Positions 15,832 through 25,107 of a stretch of DNA of 64,000 nucleotides are shown here, piece by piece. This stretch comes from Terriglobales bacterium. Lineage in GTDB: Bacteria; Acidobacteriota; Terriglobia; Terriglobales; Acidobacteriaceae. The stretch is taken from NCBI GenBank assembly GCA_035764005.1, contig DASTZZ010000069.1, positions 62,001 to 126,000 of the forward strand, written 5' to 3'. The translations under genes were made by a program, and so were the position numbers. The notes beneath the pieces are model-generated. The model was given only the letters and a program-made list of their open reading frames with translations, was not told where the DNA came from and ran no database searches. Numbering within the stretch: position 1 is the first letter of the stretch; the number at the start of each line of letters is the position of its first letter.

Positions 15832-17319
15832 ATGCACGCAAAAATCCCGAATGTAACTACTGCTTCAAAATGGATCCTGCTCTTTTTCGCGCTGTTGACG
15901 ACGGCTTATCTCGCGGCTCAACAGGAACCTTGGCAAAAAATCCCCATCCCTCCTCTCCACAAATTCACGCCGCAGGAGCCCACGCGCATTCAGCTCTCCA
16001 ACGGCATGGTGATCATGCTGCAGGAGGATCACGAGCTGCCGCTGATCAGCGCGACTGCTCTGGTAAAGGGCGGATCAAGTTCCGAGCCGGCATCGAAGGT
16101 GGGATTAACTTCGATTTACGCCTCCACCTGGCGCACCGGAGGCACAGACAGCAAAACCGGCGATCAACTCGACGATGAACTCGAAGCCATTGCCGCCCGG
16201 GTAGAGGCAGGCGGAAGCATCGATACCACTTCGCTCAGCTTCAACTGCTTGAAACAGAACCTCGACCAGGTATTCGCCGCCTTTCTTGATCTCCTGGAGC
16301 ATCCCGCATTTCGTGAAGACAAGATCGAGCTTGTAAAAGGCCGCATCAAGACTGCCATTTCGCGCCGAAATGACGAAGTCGGCAGCATTGCCGGGCGTGA
16401 AGCTGCCATTTTGGGCTATGGTCCGCAAAGCCCTTATGCGCGCGAAATGGAGTATTGGACCGTGGATGCGGTCACTCGGCAGGACTTAGTCAATTGGCAC
16501 AAACAGCACTTCGCGCCCAATAACATCATCATCGGAGTAGTTGGCGATTTCGACTCCAAACAGATGGAAAGTCGACTGCGCCAGGCGTTCGGATCGTTGC
16601 CGAAAGGTACTCCATATAATCCGCCGCAAATTCCCGTTCCGGGACCAAAGCCCGGCGTATATCTTGCCGAAAAGGACGATGTGAACCAGAGCGACATCAG
16701 CCTCATCGGTCTGGGAATCCGCCGCGACAATCCCGACTACTTCGCTGTACGCGTGATGAACGAAATCTTCGGCGGAGGCTTTTCTTCGCGGTTATTCAAA
16801 AATCTCCGTGCCACGCAGGCTCTGGCTTATTCCGTGGGCGGTGGCATCGGCGCGAGTTATAACCACAAGGGTCTGATCGACATCAACATGGGCACGAAGA
16901 GCGGTTCGACCGCGAAGGCGATCGAGGGACTCTACAAACAGATCGATGATCTGCTCAGCAATCCGCCCACTGACGCCGAACTGAAGCAAGCCAAAGACTC
17001 GATCCTAAACGGTTTTATTTTCGCCTACGACTCGCCCGACAAGGTTCTGAGTGAGCAATTGACTTACGAGCTGTACGGCTATCCTAAAGATTTCCTGGAA
17101 CGGTTCCGCGATGCGGTGGAAAAAGTCACAGCTGCAGACGTGAACCGCGTCGCCCGCAAGTACATCGACAAAAGCAAACTCGCCGTACTGGTGGTTGGAA
17201 ACCCGAAGGAGTTCGACAAACCGCTCACCGCCTTCGGACAAGTAACGACGCTCGATATCACCATCCCCACCGCGCCGCCTGGAAATAAAGCAGCCGTTGC
17301 TGCAAGTGAGAGACGATAA
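15832..17319 (+). CDS. M16-family protein lacking the zinc motif
   Basis: A 495-residue exported protein (signal peptide about 12-30) with two M16 domains: RIQLSNGMVIMLQEDHELPL starts the first, and the second includes the R/Y motif NLRATQALAYSVGGG typical of the C-terminal half. Where active M16 peptidases have HxxEH, this protein reads LTSIYASTWRTGG, with no His or Glu ligands. It therefore looks like the non-catalytic subunit that pairs with an active M16 protein. No active partner lies in the window. Upstream is the bufferin cluster, but the 164-base gap gives no sign of one operon. Confidence 0.88.
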   Translation: MHAKIPNVTTASKWILLFFALLTTAYLAAQQEPWQKIPIPPLHKFTPQEPTRIQLSNGMVIMLQEDHELPLISATALVKGGSSSEPASKVGLTSIYASTWRTGGTDSKTGDQLDDELEAIAARVEAGGSIDTTSLSFNCLKQNLDQVFAAFLDLLEHPAFREDKIELVKGRIKTAISRRNDEVGSIAGREAAILGYGPQSPYAREMEYWTVDAVTRQDLVNWHKQHFAPNNIIIGVVGDFDSKQMESRLRQAFGSLPKGTPYNPPQIPVPGPKPGVYLAEKDDVNQSDISLIGLGIRRDNPDYFAVRVMNEIFGGGFSSRLFKNLRATQALAYSVGGGIGASYNHKGLIDINMGTKSGSTAKAIEGLYKQIDDLLSNPPTDAELKQAKDSILNGFIFAYDSPDKVLSEQLTYELYGYPKDFLERFRDAVEKVTAADVNRVARKYIDKSKLAVLVVGNPKEFDKPLTAFGQVTTLDITIPTAPPGNKAAVAASERR

Positions 17320-17424
17320 CCCAGGAGCGAACACGAAGGTCACGAAGGTAGAAACGATAAGGTCACAAAAAAGTCTTCGTGACCTCTTCTTTTTACCTTT
17401 GTGACCTTCGTGTTCGCTCCTGGG
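17320..17424. repeat. Dispersed inverted repeat, CACGAAGG family, copy 2
   Basis: Left arm CCCAGGAGCGAACACGAAGG (17320 on) and right arm ending CCTTCGTGTTCGCTCCTGGG (to 17424) are a perfect 20-bp match with further pairing inside. An inner pair (AAGGTCAC and GTGACCT) gives a second small stem. It begins immediately after the stop of the M16 gene and lies upstream of sodC. Confidence 0.9.
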
Positions 17425-17457
17425 TTTAGAATTCCGGGGCACAGGAGAGTTCGACAC

Positions 17458-17976
17458 ATGAAGAATCAACTCATGCCATTCGTTATTGTCTTTGCGGGAA
17501 TAGCCATCGCGGCTAGCGCGAAAGACAAAGGCGCAACCGTGCAGATGAAGAACGCACAAGGCGAGGACGTAGGCACGGCAACGCTATCATCGGCAGGAAA
17601 GAAAGGCGTGAAGATCAAACTCGATCTGAAAAATCTGCCGCCAGGTGAGCACGCCATTCACATTCATCAGAACGCGAAATGCGATCCGCCGGACTTCAAA
17701 TCAGCCGGCAGCCACTTCAATCCCGACAACAAGAAGCATGGCTTGGAAAATCCCGAAGGCCACCACGCCGGCGACATGAAAAACTTCAATGTAGCCAGCG
17801 CCGGCACGGCGAAGACAGCGGTCACAGACTCCGATGTGACGCTCGGAACCGACAGTCACTCAGTATTCAGCAATGGCGGCACAGCTCTGATCATTCACGC
17901 CAAAGCCGATGACATGAAGTCCGATCCAGCAGGAAATGCCGGAGACCGCATCGCCTGTGGAGTGATCTCGAAATAA
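17458..17976 (+). CDS. sodC: Periplasmic Cu/Zn superoxide dismutase
   Basis: A 172-residue enzyme converting superoxide to peroxide and oxygen in the periplasm. Residues 1-20 are a signal peptide. Copper ligands are in [11 protein letters not shown] and the later [10 protein letters not shown]; bridging and zinc ligands lie in [25 protein letters not shown]. The disulfide cysteines are in NAKCDPP and RIACGVI. All ligands of the family appear present. ATG 17458 has AGGAG 11 bases before it; the upstream frame only crosses the inverted repeat. It is convergent with the dcw cluster. Confidence 0.96.
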   Translation: MKNQLMPFVIVFAGIAIAASAKDKGATVQMKNAQGEDVGTATLSSAGKKGVKIKLDLKNLPPGEHAIHIHQNAKCDPPDFKSAGSHFNPDNKKHGLENPEGHHAGDMKNFNVASAGTAKTAVTDSDVTLGTDSHSVFSNGGTALIIHAKADDMKSDPAGNAGDRIACGVISK

Positions 17977-17980
17977 GAGA

Positions 17981-18025
17981 ACCGCCGCCGGTAGGCGGTG
18001 GGGCAGCCGCATGTTTTGCGGCTGC
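17981..18025. terminator. Two hairpins between convergent sodC and murC
   Basis: ACCGCC/GGCGGT (17981-17999) is followed by a perfect 9-bp stem GCAGCCGCA/TGCGGCTGC with a 5-base loop (18003-18025). There is no T-run, so this may be a weak or factor-aided terminator serving both converging transcripts. Confidence 0.4.
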
Positions 18026-18122
18026 GTCTGAGCTCGGCGGACCAGCAATCAAAGCTGGCGATCCGCCCATTACTAATCAGCTGTCGGGGACCATCCTGTA
18101 AGGTGGTGTTAGCTCTGGTTCC

Positions 18123-19532
18123 TTACGACGCACTCTTGGCTGCAGTTCGTTTCTCCAATTCCTCCAGCACCATCGGCCCAATCTGGTACACACTGCCCGC
18201 ACCGAGAGTCAGAACAAGGTCTCCATCCTCGACACGCCGCACTGCTGAATTCACGGCGTCCTGAAAAGAGGCGGCATAGTGGACATCATTTCCCGCAGAA
18301 CGAATCCGTTGAACCAGCGACTCGGCCGTGATTCCCGGAATGGGATCCTCGCTGGCCGCGTAAATATCCAAAATCTGTAGAGTATCGGCATCACGGAATG
18401 CGGTTGCGAACTCCTCGGCCAGATCGCGCGTCCGAGTGTATCGATGCGGCTGAAAGATCACATGGATGTTGTGATAACCGCACTGCCGCGCTGCGGCGAG
18501 AGTAGCCCGAATTTCTGTCGGATGATGGCCGTAGTCATCGACCACGGCCACGCCTTCTGCAGTCCCTTTCAGTTGAAAGCGCCGATCTACACCACGGAAT
18601 TGAGTCAAAGCCTCTGAGATCTTGTCCGCCGGAACGTCGAGCCCAATTCCAGCGGCAACCGCGGCCGTAGCGTTCAGGATGTTGTGATGACCAGGCACGT
18701 GCAAAGCGAACTCGCCCACCCTCTTGCCGCGATTCTCAACTGCAAACCGGCTGCGCGGTGCACCTTCTGCCGGTTTGACCGCTGCGTTGATGACATTCGC
18801 ACGAAAATCAGCTTTCTCCGAAGTGCCGTAAGTGATCACACGACGCTCAAGACGCGGCAGCAACTCGGCCAGCCGCTCGTTATCGATGCATGCGATCACC
18901 GCTCCATAGAACGGCACGCGATTCATGAACTCCACAAAAGCTTGGTCCACGTCGTCCATGTCGCGATAGCAGTCCATATGCTCGCGATCGATATTGGTAA
19001 CGATCGAGAGAATCGGTGAAAGCTTGAGGAACGACCGATCGCTTTCATCGGCCTCAGCGACGAGATACTGCGATTTGCCCAGACGCGCGTTCGATCCCAT
19101 GGCGTCGACGCGCCCACCAACAACAACAGTAGGATCGAGTCCTCCGGCAGCGAGCACGGCAGCGACCATCGAAGTTGTTGTCGTCTTCCCATGCATTCCG
19201 GCGATAGCAATACCGTACTTGAGCCTCATTAGCTCGGCGAGCATCTCGGCGCGAGGAATGACGGGAATCTTTTGTGCTCGCGCCGCCTCAATCTCAGGAT
19301 TGTCGCGCGCAATCGCCGAACTCGTCACCACAGTCTCCGAGCCGGTGACGTTTCCCGCCCTGTGACCGATGAAGATCAGCGCTCCCAAACTGGCGAGGCG
19401 CTTCGTGACCGAAGATTCGCGCAGATCAGATCCAGAGACCTTGTAGCCCAGAGTGAGCAGCACCTCCGCAATGCCGCTCATGCCGATACCGCCGATACCT
19501 ACAAAGTGGATGCGCTGAATCTTCGCGAACAT
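18123..19532 (-). CDS. murC: UDP-N-acetylmuramate--L-alanine ligase
   Basis: A 469-residue Mur ligase adding L-Ala to UDP-MurNAc with ATP. The N-terminal Rossmann motif is HFVGIGGIGMSGIAEVL, the ATP loop is GMHGKTTTTSMVAA near residues 110-123, the central-domain stretch ADESDRSFLKLSP is the MurC type, and HHPTEIRATLAAAR and FQPHRYTRT mark the C-terminal domain. This is the last gene of the dcw cluster here, 48 bases after murG. In many bacteria murB, ddl, ftsQ, ftsA and ftsZ follow; here the cluster ends and sodC runs toward it. Confidence 0.97.
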   Translation of the reverse strand: MFAKIQRIHFVGIGGIGMSGIAEVLLTLGYKVSGSDLRESSVTKRLASLGALIFIGHRAGNVTGSETVVTSSAIARDNPEIEAARAQKIPVIPRAEMLAELMRLKYGIAIAGMHGKTTTTSMVAAVLAAGGLDPTVVVGGRVDAMGSNARLGKSQYLVAEADESDRSFLKLSPILSIVTNIDREHMDCYRDMDDVDQAFVEFMNRVPFYGAVIACIDNERLAELLPRLERRVITYGTSEKADFRANVINAAVKPAEGAPRSRFAVENRGKRVGEFALHVPGHHNILNATAAVAAGIGLDVPADKISEALTQFRGVDRRFQLKGTAEGVAVVDDYGHHPTEIRATLAAARQCGYHNIHVIFQPHRYTRTRDLAEEFATAFRDADTLQILDIYAASEDPIPGITAESLVQRIRSAGNDVHYAASFQDAVNSAVRRVEDGDLVLTLGAGSVYQIGPMVLEELEKRTAAKSAS

Positions 19533-19580
19533 AGGGGATAGGGTACTGAGAACAGGTTACAAGGAATTGCCTTTGCTGTC

Positions 19581-20651
19581 CTATGCCTTCTGTGCCTCGG
19601 TCGCGAGCTTGGCAGCCATCTCGCCGATTTGGCGCACAGCTTCAGGATGAGACAGCGACCGAGCCTTGAGGGACATTTCATTCAAAATTGCTGGACTTTG
19701 AAGCAGGTCGGCAACTGCAGCACTCAGCCGTTCAGGAGTCAGCTCCGATTCGGGAATGAGCCGCGCACCTCCAGCGTTCTCTACTGCCTCCGCGTTCTTG
19801 CGCTGATGATCGTCGGCAGCAAATGGGAACGGAACGAAGATGGCCGGCTTCCCTGCCGCCGTGATTTCTCCTACGGTGCTTGCGCCAGAGCGACACAACA
19901 CCAAATCGGCCTCGGCAAACGCTGAAGGCATGTCATCGATGAAACGACTCACCTGCGCGGGAAAGGCTGCCTGCTTGTACGCCGAATCAACCTTTTCGAA
20001 ATCGCGCTCGCCGGTCTGGTGCCGAACCCGAATTCCCAATTCCTTCCATTTTGGAATTGAATCGATCATCGTCTGATTCAGAACGCGTGCGCCCTGGCTG
20101 CCTCCGAATACCAGCAATGATCCAGGAGGCGTGAACGGACGCTCAGGAATACGGAAGAACTCTTGCCGGACTGGCACGCCGGTTACTACAGCATTGCGAA
20201 AGAAGCGTTTGGTCTCCTCAAAGTGCACTGCTGCTGCGCTTACGAAACGAGCAACCATCCGGTTAGCAAATCCGGGAACCAGGTTGGGCTCAAACGCCAA
20301 AGTGGGAATTCGCATCAGGATAGCCGCGAGCATCGCCGGACCCGATGCATATCCTCCAACCCCGATCACCACCTGCGGTCGAAAGTCGGCGAATAGCTTG
20401 CGGCAGGCGAATACAGCTCGGGGAATGTCGGTGAGAGTGCGGGCGCGTCGAGTAATGCTGACGTTCTTTAATTGACCGACTTGAACCAGATGAAGCGGAA
20501 AACCGGCCTGCGGAACAAGTCGGGTTTCGATCCCGCGACTCGTTCCGATGAACATGATTTCCGCGGAGTGGCGCTCACGCAGCTCGCGCGCAATCGCCAA
20601 AGCGGGTATCACGTGCCCGCCTGTACCACCGCCTACAATTGCGGCTCGCAT
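19581..20651 (-). CDS. murG: Lipid II synthase (GT28 GlcNAc transferase)
   Basis: A 356-residue peripheral membrane glycosyltransferase that adds GlcNAc to lipid I. The N-terminal GGGTGGHVIPALAIA loop, GVGGYASGPAMLAA, FGGSQGARVLNQ and the UDP-binding LVLCRSGASTVGEITAAGKP segment with FVPFPFAADDHQRKNAE are the family motifs. Length is standard. It is separated from ftsW by the vapB-vapC insertion; 10 bases separate its start from the toxin stop, so it may now be translated from a transcript that also carries the toxin pair. Confidence 0.97.
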   Translation of the reverse strand: MRAAIVGGGTGGHVIPALAIARELRERHSAEIMFIGTSRGIETRLVPQAGFPLHLVQVGQLKNVSITRRARTLTDIPRAVFACRKLFADFRPQVVIGVGGYASGPAMLAAILMRIPTLAFEPNLVPGFANRMVARFVSAAAVHFEETKRFFRNAVVTGVPVRQEFFRIPERPFTPPGSLLVFGGSQGARVLNQTMIDSIPKWKELGIRVRHQTGERDFEKVDSAYKQAAFPAQVSRFIDDMPSAFAEADLVLCRSGASTVGEITAAGKPAIFVPFPFAADDHQRKNAEAVENAGGARLIPESELTPERLSAAVADLLQSPAILNEMSLKARSLSHPEAVRQIGEMAAKLATEAQKA

Positions 20652-20661
20652 TGCCCCTGTT

Positions 20662-21075
20662 CTAACCTCGGGACCAATCTTCCCAAGTCAGTCCTTTTAT
20701 GCGCGAGAACTCCGAAACATTTGCAGTCACCAGCGTCCAGTTGCGCCGCAACGCTTGTCCCGCAATCAGGAGGTCATACGGACCGATCGGCCGTCCCACC
20801 TTTTCAAGAGCCGCTCTCTGCATACCAGCTATTTCAGCGTCTTCCGCATCGAACGAAACTGCCGAAAGTGAAGGCGAAAGAAACTTTAATAGCATGTTTC
20901 GATTCCTTTCCGTCCGACTGCCCTTCCCTACGCCATACCACAGTTCGAAAAGGACAATTGCCGAAACGTGTATGGTATGGCCAGACTGGATCGCCTGTTC
21001 AAATTTTTTCCTTACTTCTTCATCCTGCTCGTTAAGCAGCGCGATACACACATTGGTATCGAGAAGATAGTTCAC
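20662..21075 (-). CDS. vapC: VapC toxin (PIN ribonuclease) inside the dcw cluster
   Basis: A 137-residue PIN-domain protein. Metal-site residues are visible: Asp6 in [13 protein letters not shown], Glu in [11 protein letters not shown], Asp in [12 protein letters not shown] and Asn/Glu in [14 protein letters not shown]. It is the VapC subfamily that often cleaves initiator tRNA. The GTG start at 21075 overlaps the antitoxin stop (GTGA). The longer ORF to 21168 runs through vapB out of frame and is rejected. It lies between ftsW and murG on the same strand as both. Confidence 0.93.
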   Translation of the reverse strand: MNYLLDTNVCIALLNEQDEEVRKKFEQAIQSGHTIHVSAIVLFELWYGVGKGSRTERNRNMLLKFLSPSLSAVSFDAEDAEIAGMQRAALEKVGRPIGPYDLLIAGQALRRNWTLVTANVSEFSRIKGLTWEDWSRG

Positions 21076-21320
21076 TTGAACACGTCCCGCTTGGGCGTTC
21101 GCGGCTGGTTGCGTCCTTCTTTCATAAAGGGTTCGTCTCCTCGCAGACGATCGATTTCCGCAAACCACTCTCGCACGTTGAACTTGACCGGTTGGAGGAG
21201 CACTCCGTTGCGAACTCGCCGAATCAGCACACGATCTCCTTCAAAGCGGAATTCCTTCGGAAGTCGAACCGCCTGGCTTCGGCCGTTCCGAAACAATTTG
21301 GCTAACACTTCTTTTGCCAT
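21072..21320 (-). CDS. vapB: VapB antitoxin (AbrB/SpoVT fold)
   Basis: An 82-residue antitoxin. The N-terminus [20 protein letters not shown] with [14 protein letters not shown] is the swapped-hairpin AbrB-type DNA-binding domain of VapB proteins. The C-terminal half (about 45-82) should block the toxin. AAGGGG lies 8 bases before the ATG. It has its own promoter-like region just upstream, so it need not depend on the dcw transcript. Confidence 0.93.
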   Translation of the reverse strand: MAKEVLAKLFRNGRSQAVRLPKEFRFEGDRVLIRRVRNGVLLQPVKFNVREWFAEIDRLRGDEPFMKEGRNQPRTPKRDVFK

Positions 21321-21329
21321 CTCAGGATC

Positions 21330-21354
21330 CCCTTGTTCTAGTATATATCAAGGG
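21330..21354 (-). promoter_or_regulatory. Operator-like inverted repeat upstream of vapB
   Basis: CCCTTG and CAAGGG arms (21330-21335, 21349-21354) enclose 13 bases that include TATACT (21340-21345, minus strand), a good -10 box. The site ends 10 bases before the vapB start, the usual place for VapBC autorepression. No convincing -35 box was found. Confidence 0.5.
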
Positions 21355-21370
21355 TATAGACCAGACGGCT

Positions 21371-22462
21371 CTAGTCTGTCTGCTGGCTAATGTTCAGCAA
21401 TACTCCAACACACGCCAGAGTGATGAATAAAGAACTGCCGCCATAGGAGATGAAGGGCAGTGGGATGCCTTTGGTTGGCAGTAGCCCCAGCACGACGCTG
21501 ATGTTGAAGAACGCCTGAATCGCGACCGTGCCGGTGATCCCGACGGCAAGGAAGCGGCCGAAGAGATCGGATGTACGGATCGCGGCGCGCATGCCGCGAT
21601 AGCAAAACACAGCGAATAACGTGACTACCGCGACTGTTCCGATCAGGCCAAGCTCTTCTGCGATCACGGCAAAAATAAAGTCCGTATGCGGCTCAGGAAG
21701 ATAAAAGAGCTTTTGCTTGCCTTCCATCAATCCCAATCCGGTAATGCCTCCGGTCCCAACAGCGATTAGCGATTGAATCATGTGGAAGCCGGCGCCCTGC
21801 GGATCGGCCCAGGGATTTACGAACGCGAGCATACGCTGGCGTCGAAATCCGACATGGAAGAGGAGGTAGTAGAGGAACGGCAGGCTGGCGAGGATGCCGT
21901 ATCCGAGATACTTGATCTCCATCCCGGCAACGAAGAGGACGGAAGCAGTCATGGCCATGCACACCAGCGCCGTTCCCAAATCGGGCTGCTTCACAATCAG
22001 CAGAGAGAAAATCAAACTGGGCACAACGGCGGGCAACAGCGTGTGCTTCCAATCTTCAATGCTCTTCGTTCTCGTCTCGAGGAAATAGGCCAGAAACAAA
22101 ATCAGTGCAGGTTTGGCGAGCTCCGACGGCTGGAAAGAAAACGGTCCAAAGCGAATCCACCGATGCGTGTTGTGCGAGCGATCGAGGAATAGCACTGCGA
22201 CGAGCAGCACCATGGTGACGCCGAGCAGCGTGAAAACCACCGCGGGATGCTTGTAGCGGCGGTAGTCCACGCGCATCAGCGCGACCATGGCCAGCACTCC
22301 CGCGCATGCCCACCCGATCTGGCGCAGAACAAATGTGTAAGGAGAGCCGAAGCGATCCTTGGCCATCACTGCCGACGCGCTGAAGACCATTAGTAATCCG
22401 AGAAGAACGAGAAGAATAGTTGCGCCGAACAGCCAGCGATCAACGCTGACGCGTTTTGCCAT
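21371..22462 (-). CDS. ftsW: Lipid II polymerase of the divisome (SEDS family)
   Basis: A 363-residue membrane protein of about ten helices that polymerises lipid II at the septum with its partner PBP. Family motifs are present: WIRFGPFSFQPSELAKPALI, KQPDLGTALVC, the catalytic-loop region with GAGFHMIQSLIAVGTGGITG (Asp in PWADPQGAG), and PTKGIPLPFISYGGSSL near the end. ftsI upstream should encode the transpeptidase partner. The start overlaps the murD stop by one base (TGATG). After its stop the dcw order is interrupted by vapBC. Confidence 0.96.
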   Translation of the reverse strand: MAKRVSVDRWLFGATILLVLLGLLMVFSASAVMAKDRFGSPYTFVLRQIGWACAGVLAMVALMRVDYRRYKHPAVVFTLLGVTMVLLVAVLFLDRSHNTHRWIRFGPFSFQPSELAKPALILFLAYFLETRTKSIEDWKHTLLPAVVPSLIFSLLIVKQPDLGTALVCMAMTASVLFVAGMEIKYLGYGILASLPFLYYLLFHVGFRRQRMLAFVNPWADPQGAGFHMIQSLIAVGTGGITGLGLMEGKQKLFYLPEPHTDFIFAVIAEELGLIGTVAVVTLFAVFCYRGMRAAIRTSDLFGRFLAVGITGTVAIQAFFNISVVLGLLPTKGIPLPFISYGGSSLFITLACVGVLLNISQQTD

Positions 22463-23850
22463 CAGTGGCGCTCCGATCCTGCTGGGGTCGCATCAGCTAA
22501 GCGCTCGACGAGCGCGCGGAAGGTGCGACCACGATGTTCGTAGTTCTCGAACTGATCGAAGCTGGAACAGGCTGGGGCGAGCAAGACGACGTCGCCGGAC
22601 TTCGCGAGATCGCGAGCGCGATCGACCGCCGCGTCGAGAGTTTTACAAGGTAGTACTTCAACGGCGGATTGGACGTGCGCGCGAATCTTCTCTGCCGCCG
22701 AGCCAATCGTGTACACGCGCTTCACACGCTCACGCAGCAGGTGATTCATGAGCGTGTAGTCGCTGTCTTTGTCTTTTCCGCCCAGGATGAGGTGAATGTT
22801 TCCCGGGAATGACTCGATCGCTTTGATCGTGGCGTCGACGTTTGTAGCCTTGGAATCGTTGTAGTACTCGACGCCGCTGATGGTGGCGATGTATTGCAGA
22901 CGATGTTCGACAGCTTTGAACTTGCGCACCGCGTTGGCGATGGTGACAGCGTCGCAGCCGCAGAGTCGCCCGACAGCAACGGCTGCCAGAACGTTTTCCA
23001 GATTGTGCGCACCTTTGAGCGGAATCTCAGAAGCAGGCATGATGGCTTGCTCGTGCATGCCGTCTCGCCAGTAAATTCGGCCTTCACGCACAAACGTTCC
23101 CGTCTGATCACCAGACAGCTGCTGCTTGCGCGTGAACCAGCAGAGCTGGCCTTGGGTTCGCGAGCGCAGTCCCGCGCTGCCTTCGTCATCGAGATTCAGA
23201 ACCGAGTAATCGGATGCATCTTGATTTTCGAAGATGCGAGCCTTCGCCGCGGTGTATGCCTCCATGCTGCCGTGACGATCAAGATGGTCGGGCGTGATGT
23301 TGAGTACAACCGCAATATTAGGATGAAATGTTTCGATGGTCTCGAGCTGAAAGCTCGAGACCTCAATTACATTTACCGTGTCGTCAGTCGAATCATCGAC
23401 TAGCAAAATCACAGGGGTCCCGATGTTGCCGCCCACCAGCGTGCGTTGACTCGCGCTCGCAATCACTTCGCCGCAGAGAGTAGTTGTTGTGGTTTTGCCA
23501 TTAGAGCCGGTGATCGCAACGATCTTGCCTCTCAGAAAACGTGCGGCGAGCTCGATCTCACCGATGACCGGGATTCCCTGCCCCCGAGCGCGTACGAGCT
23601 GCGGCAAATCGGACGGAACGCCAGGACTAACGACTATTAAATCTTGATCGCGGAAAGTGCGCTCCCCATGGCCACCGGTTTCGACCGCAATACCGCGATC
23701 GAGCAGCGCAGGAATCTGCGTCTTGAGTTCGTTCTGGCTGCGCGTATCGGAAACCGTAACGCGCGCTCCACGAGCGGCGAGAAACTGTGCCGAAGCCACG
23801 CCGGACTTTCCCAGTCCGACGACCAGCACACGTTTGCCTTTTACTTCCAT
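22462..23850 (-). CDS. murD: UDP-MurNAc-L-alanine--D-glutamate ligase
   Basis: A 462-residue Mur ligase adding D-Glu. The Rossmann start is KRVLVVGLGKSGVASAQFL, the ATP loop is AITGSNGKTTTTTLC, and later motifs are VLNITPDHLDRHGSMEAY, HNLENVLAAVAVG, EHRLQYI and YNDSKATNVDAT, all as in MurD. ATG 23850 (MEVKGKRV) was preferred because it matches the normal family start; ATG 23871 seven codons earlier is possible. It is 37 bases downstream of mraY and joined to ftsW. Confidence 0.95.
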   Translation of the reverse strand: MEVKGKRVLVVGLGKSGVASAQFLAARGARVTVSDTRSQNELKTQIPALLDRGIAVETGGHGERTFRDQDLIVVSPGVPSDLPQLVRARGQGIPVIGEIELAARFLRGKIVAITGSNGKTTTTTLCGEVIASASQRTLVGGNIGTPVILLVDDSTDDTVNVIEVSSFQLETIETFHPNIAVVLNITPDHLDRHGSMEAYTAAKARIFENQDASDYSVLNLDDEGSAGLRSRTQGQLCWFTRKQQLSGDQTGTFVREGRIYWRDGMHEQAIMPASEIPLKGAHNLENVLAAVAVGRLCGCDAVTIANAVRKFKAVEHRLQYIATISGVEYYNDSKATNVDATIKAIESFPGNIHLILGGKDKDSDYTLMNHLLRERVKRVYTIGSAAEKIRAHVQSAVEVLPCKTLDAAVDRARDLAKSGDVVLLAPACSSFDQFENYEHRGRTFRALVERLADATPAGSERH

Positions 23851-23886
23851 TGCCACTCGCCATTGTGCCATGAGTTGTTGTGGAGA

Positions 23887-25020
23887 TCAGCGTAGTTTAA
23901 GCGTGGTCAGAGCAAAAAGTGCAAACACCAGTGCAGCGATCCAGAAGCGCACGATCACCTTCGACTCGCTCCATCCAATCAGCTCGAAATGATGATGAAG
24001 CGGCGCCATTTTGAAGATGCGTTTCTTGCGCAGCTTGTAGGAACCGACCTGCAGCATGACCGATAACGCTTCGAGTACAAAAACTCCCCCAATGAATGGC
24101 AGCAGCAGTTCCTGCTTGATGATCACCGCAACCGTACCAATCGCGCCGCCGAGCCCAAGAGAACCCACGTCGCCCATAAATATCTCGGCGGGATGAGCGT
24201 TGTACCAGAGAAAGCCGATACTCGATCCCACCATGGCGCCGCAGAAGATCGTAACTTCGGCGACCTGCGGCATCTTCTGCAAGCCAAGATATTCGGCAAA
24301 TCGCGCATGTCCACTCACATAAGTAAGAACGGTCAGAGCGGCGGCGGCAACGATCGTGCAGCCGATCGCCAACCCATCGAGTCCATCGGTCAGGTTGACG
24401 GCATTGCTTGATCCCACGATCACCAGTGCAACAAATGCAATAAACGGAATGAATGCTACCAGCCACAGATGCGGAACTTTCTCTAATGCGCCAATGGCAA
24501 GATCGGGCTGGAATCGTTTCACGAATGGGACCATCAGATGCGTCGAATACTTCCCTGCCGCTTGCATCCAAACCAGCACTACGGCGATTCCTATGCTGGT
24601 CACAATCTGGAATCCCAGTTTGGCCCGTCCTGTAAGTCCCAGATTGCGATGGTGAACGATCTTTAGATAGTCGTCGGCAAATCCAATTGCCGCGAATGCG
24701 ATCGTGGAGAGCACCGCTATCCAGATATACGGATTCGACAGGTCCGCCCACAGCACGGTCGGAACCAGAATGGCGACAACGATCAGCACGCCTCCCATCG
24801 TCGGCGTGCCGGCTTTCTTCTGATGAGCCGCAGGTCCTTCTTCTCTTATATATTGCCCAATCTGGAACTCGCGAAGCTGGCGGATGATCGCCGGACCAAC
24901 CACCATCCCCATGAACAGAGCGGTCAGGCTCGCGAAGGCCGTGCGGAAGGTGATGTAACTGAAGATGCGAAACGGAGGAAAAAACGTATGCAGCTTCTGA
25001 TAAAGGAGCCAGTAAAGCAA
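23887..25020 (-). CDS. mraY: Phospho-MurNAc-pentapeptide translocase (lipid I synthase)
   Basis: A 377-residue, ten-helix enzyme that attaches phospho-MurNAc-pentapeptide to undecaprenyl phosphate. Motifs: GTPTMGGVLIVVA, FADDYLKI (the Asp-Asp pair), NAVNLTDGLDGLA, FMGDVGSLGLGGAIG and PLHHHFELIGW. The start is difficult. The frame stays open 68 more codons upstream, but those are made by the dispersed repeat at 25108-25276. TTG 25020, after GGAGG and followed by LYWLLYQKLHTFF, matches the normal MraY N-terminus and length. Confidence 0.94.
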   Translation of the reverse strand: MLYWLLYQKLHTFFPPFRIFSYITFRTAFASLTALFMGMVVGPAIIRQLREFQIGQYIREEGPAAHQKKAGTPTMGGVLIVVAILVPTVLWADLSNPYIWIAVLSTIAFAAIGFADDYLKIVHHRNLGLTGRAKLGFQIVTSIGIAVVLVWMQAAGKYSTHLMVPFVKRFQPDLAIGALEKVPHLWLVAFIPFIAFVALVIVGSSNAVNLTDGLDGLAIGCTIVAAAALTVLTYVSGHARFAEYLGLQKMPQVAEVTIFCGAMVGSSIGFLWYNAHPAEIFMGDVGSLGLGGAIGTVAVIIKQELLLPFIGGVFVLEALSVMLQVGSYKLRKKRIFKMAPLHHHFELIGWSESKVIVRFWIAALVFALFALTTLKLR

Positions 25021-25107
25021 TCTTCCTCCGAAAAGGATTACGTTCGCGGCCTTTGAATCGCGTGACGTGGATGCCAACGCCGGTGATCCTTGGCCGCAGG
25101 CCCGGAG

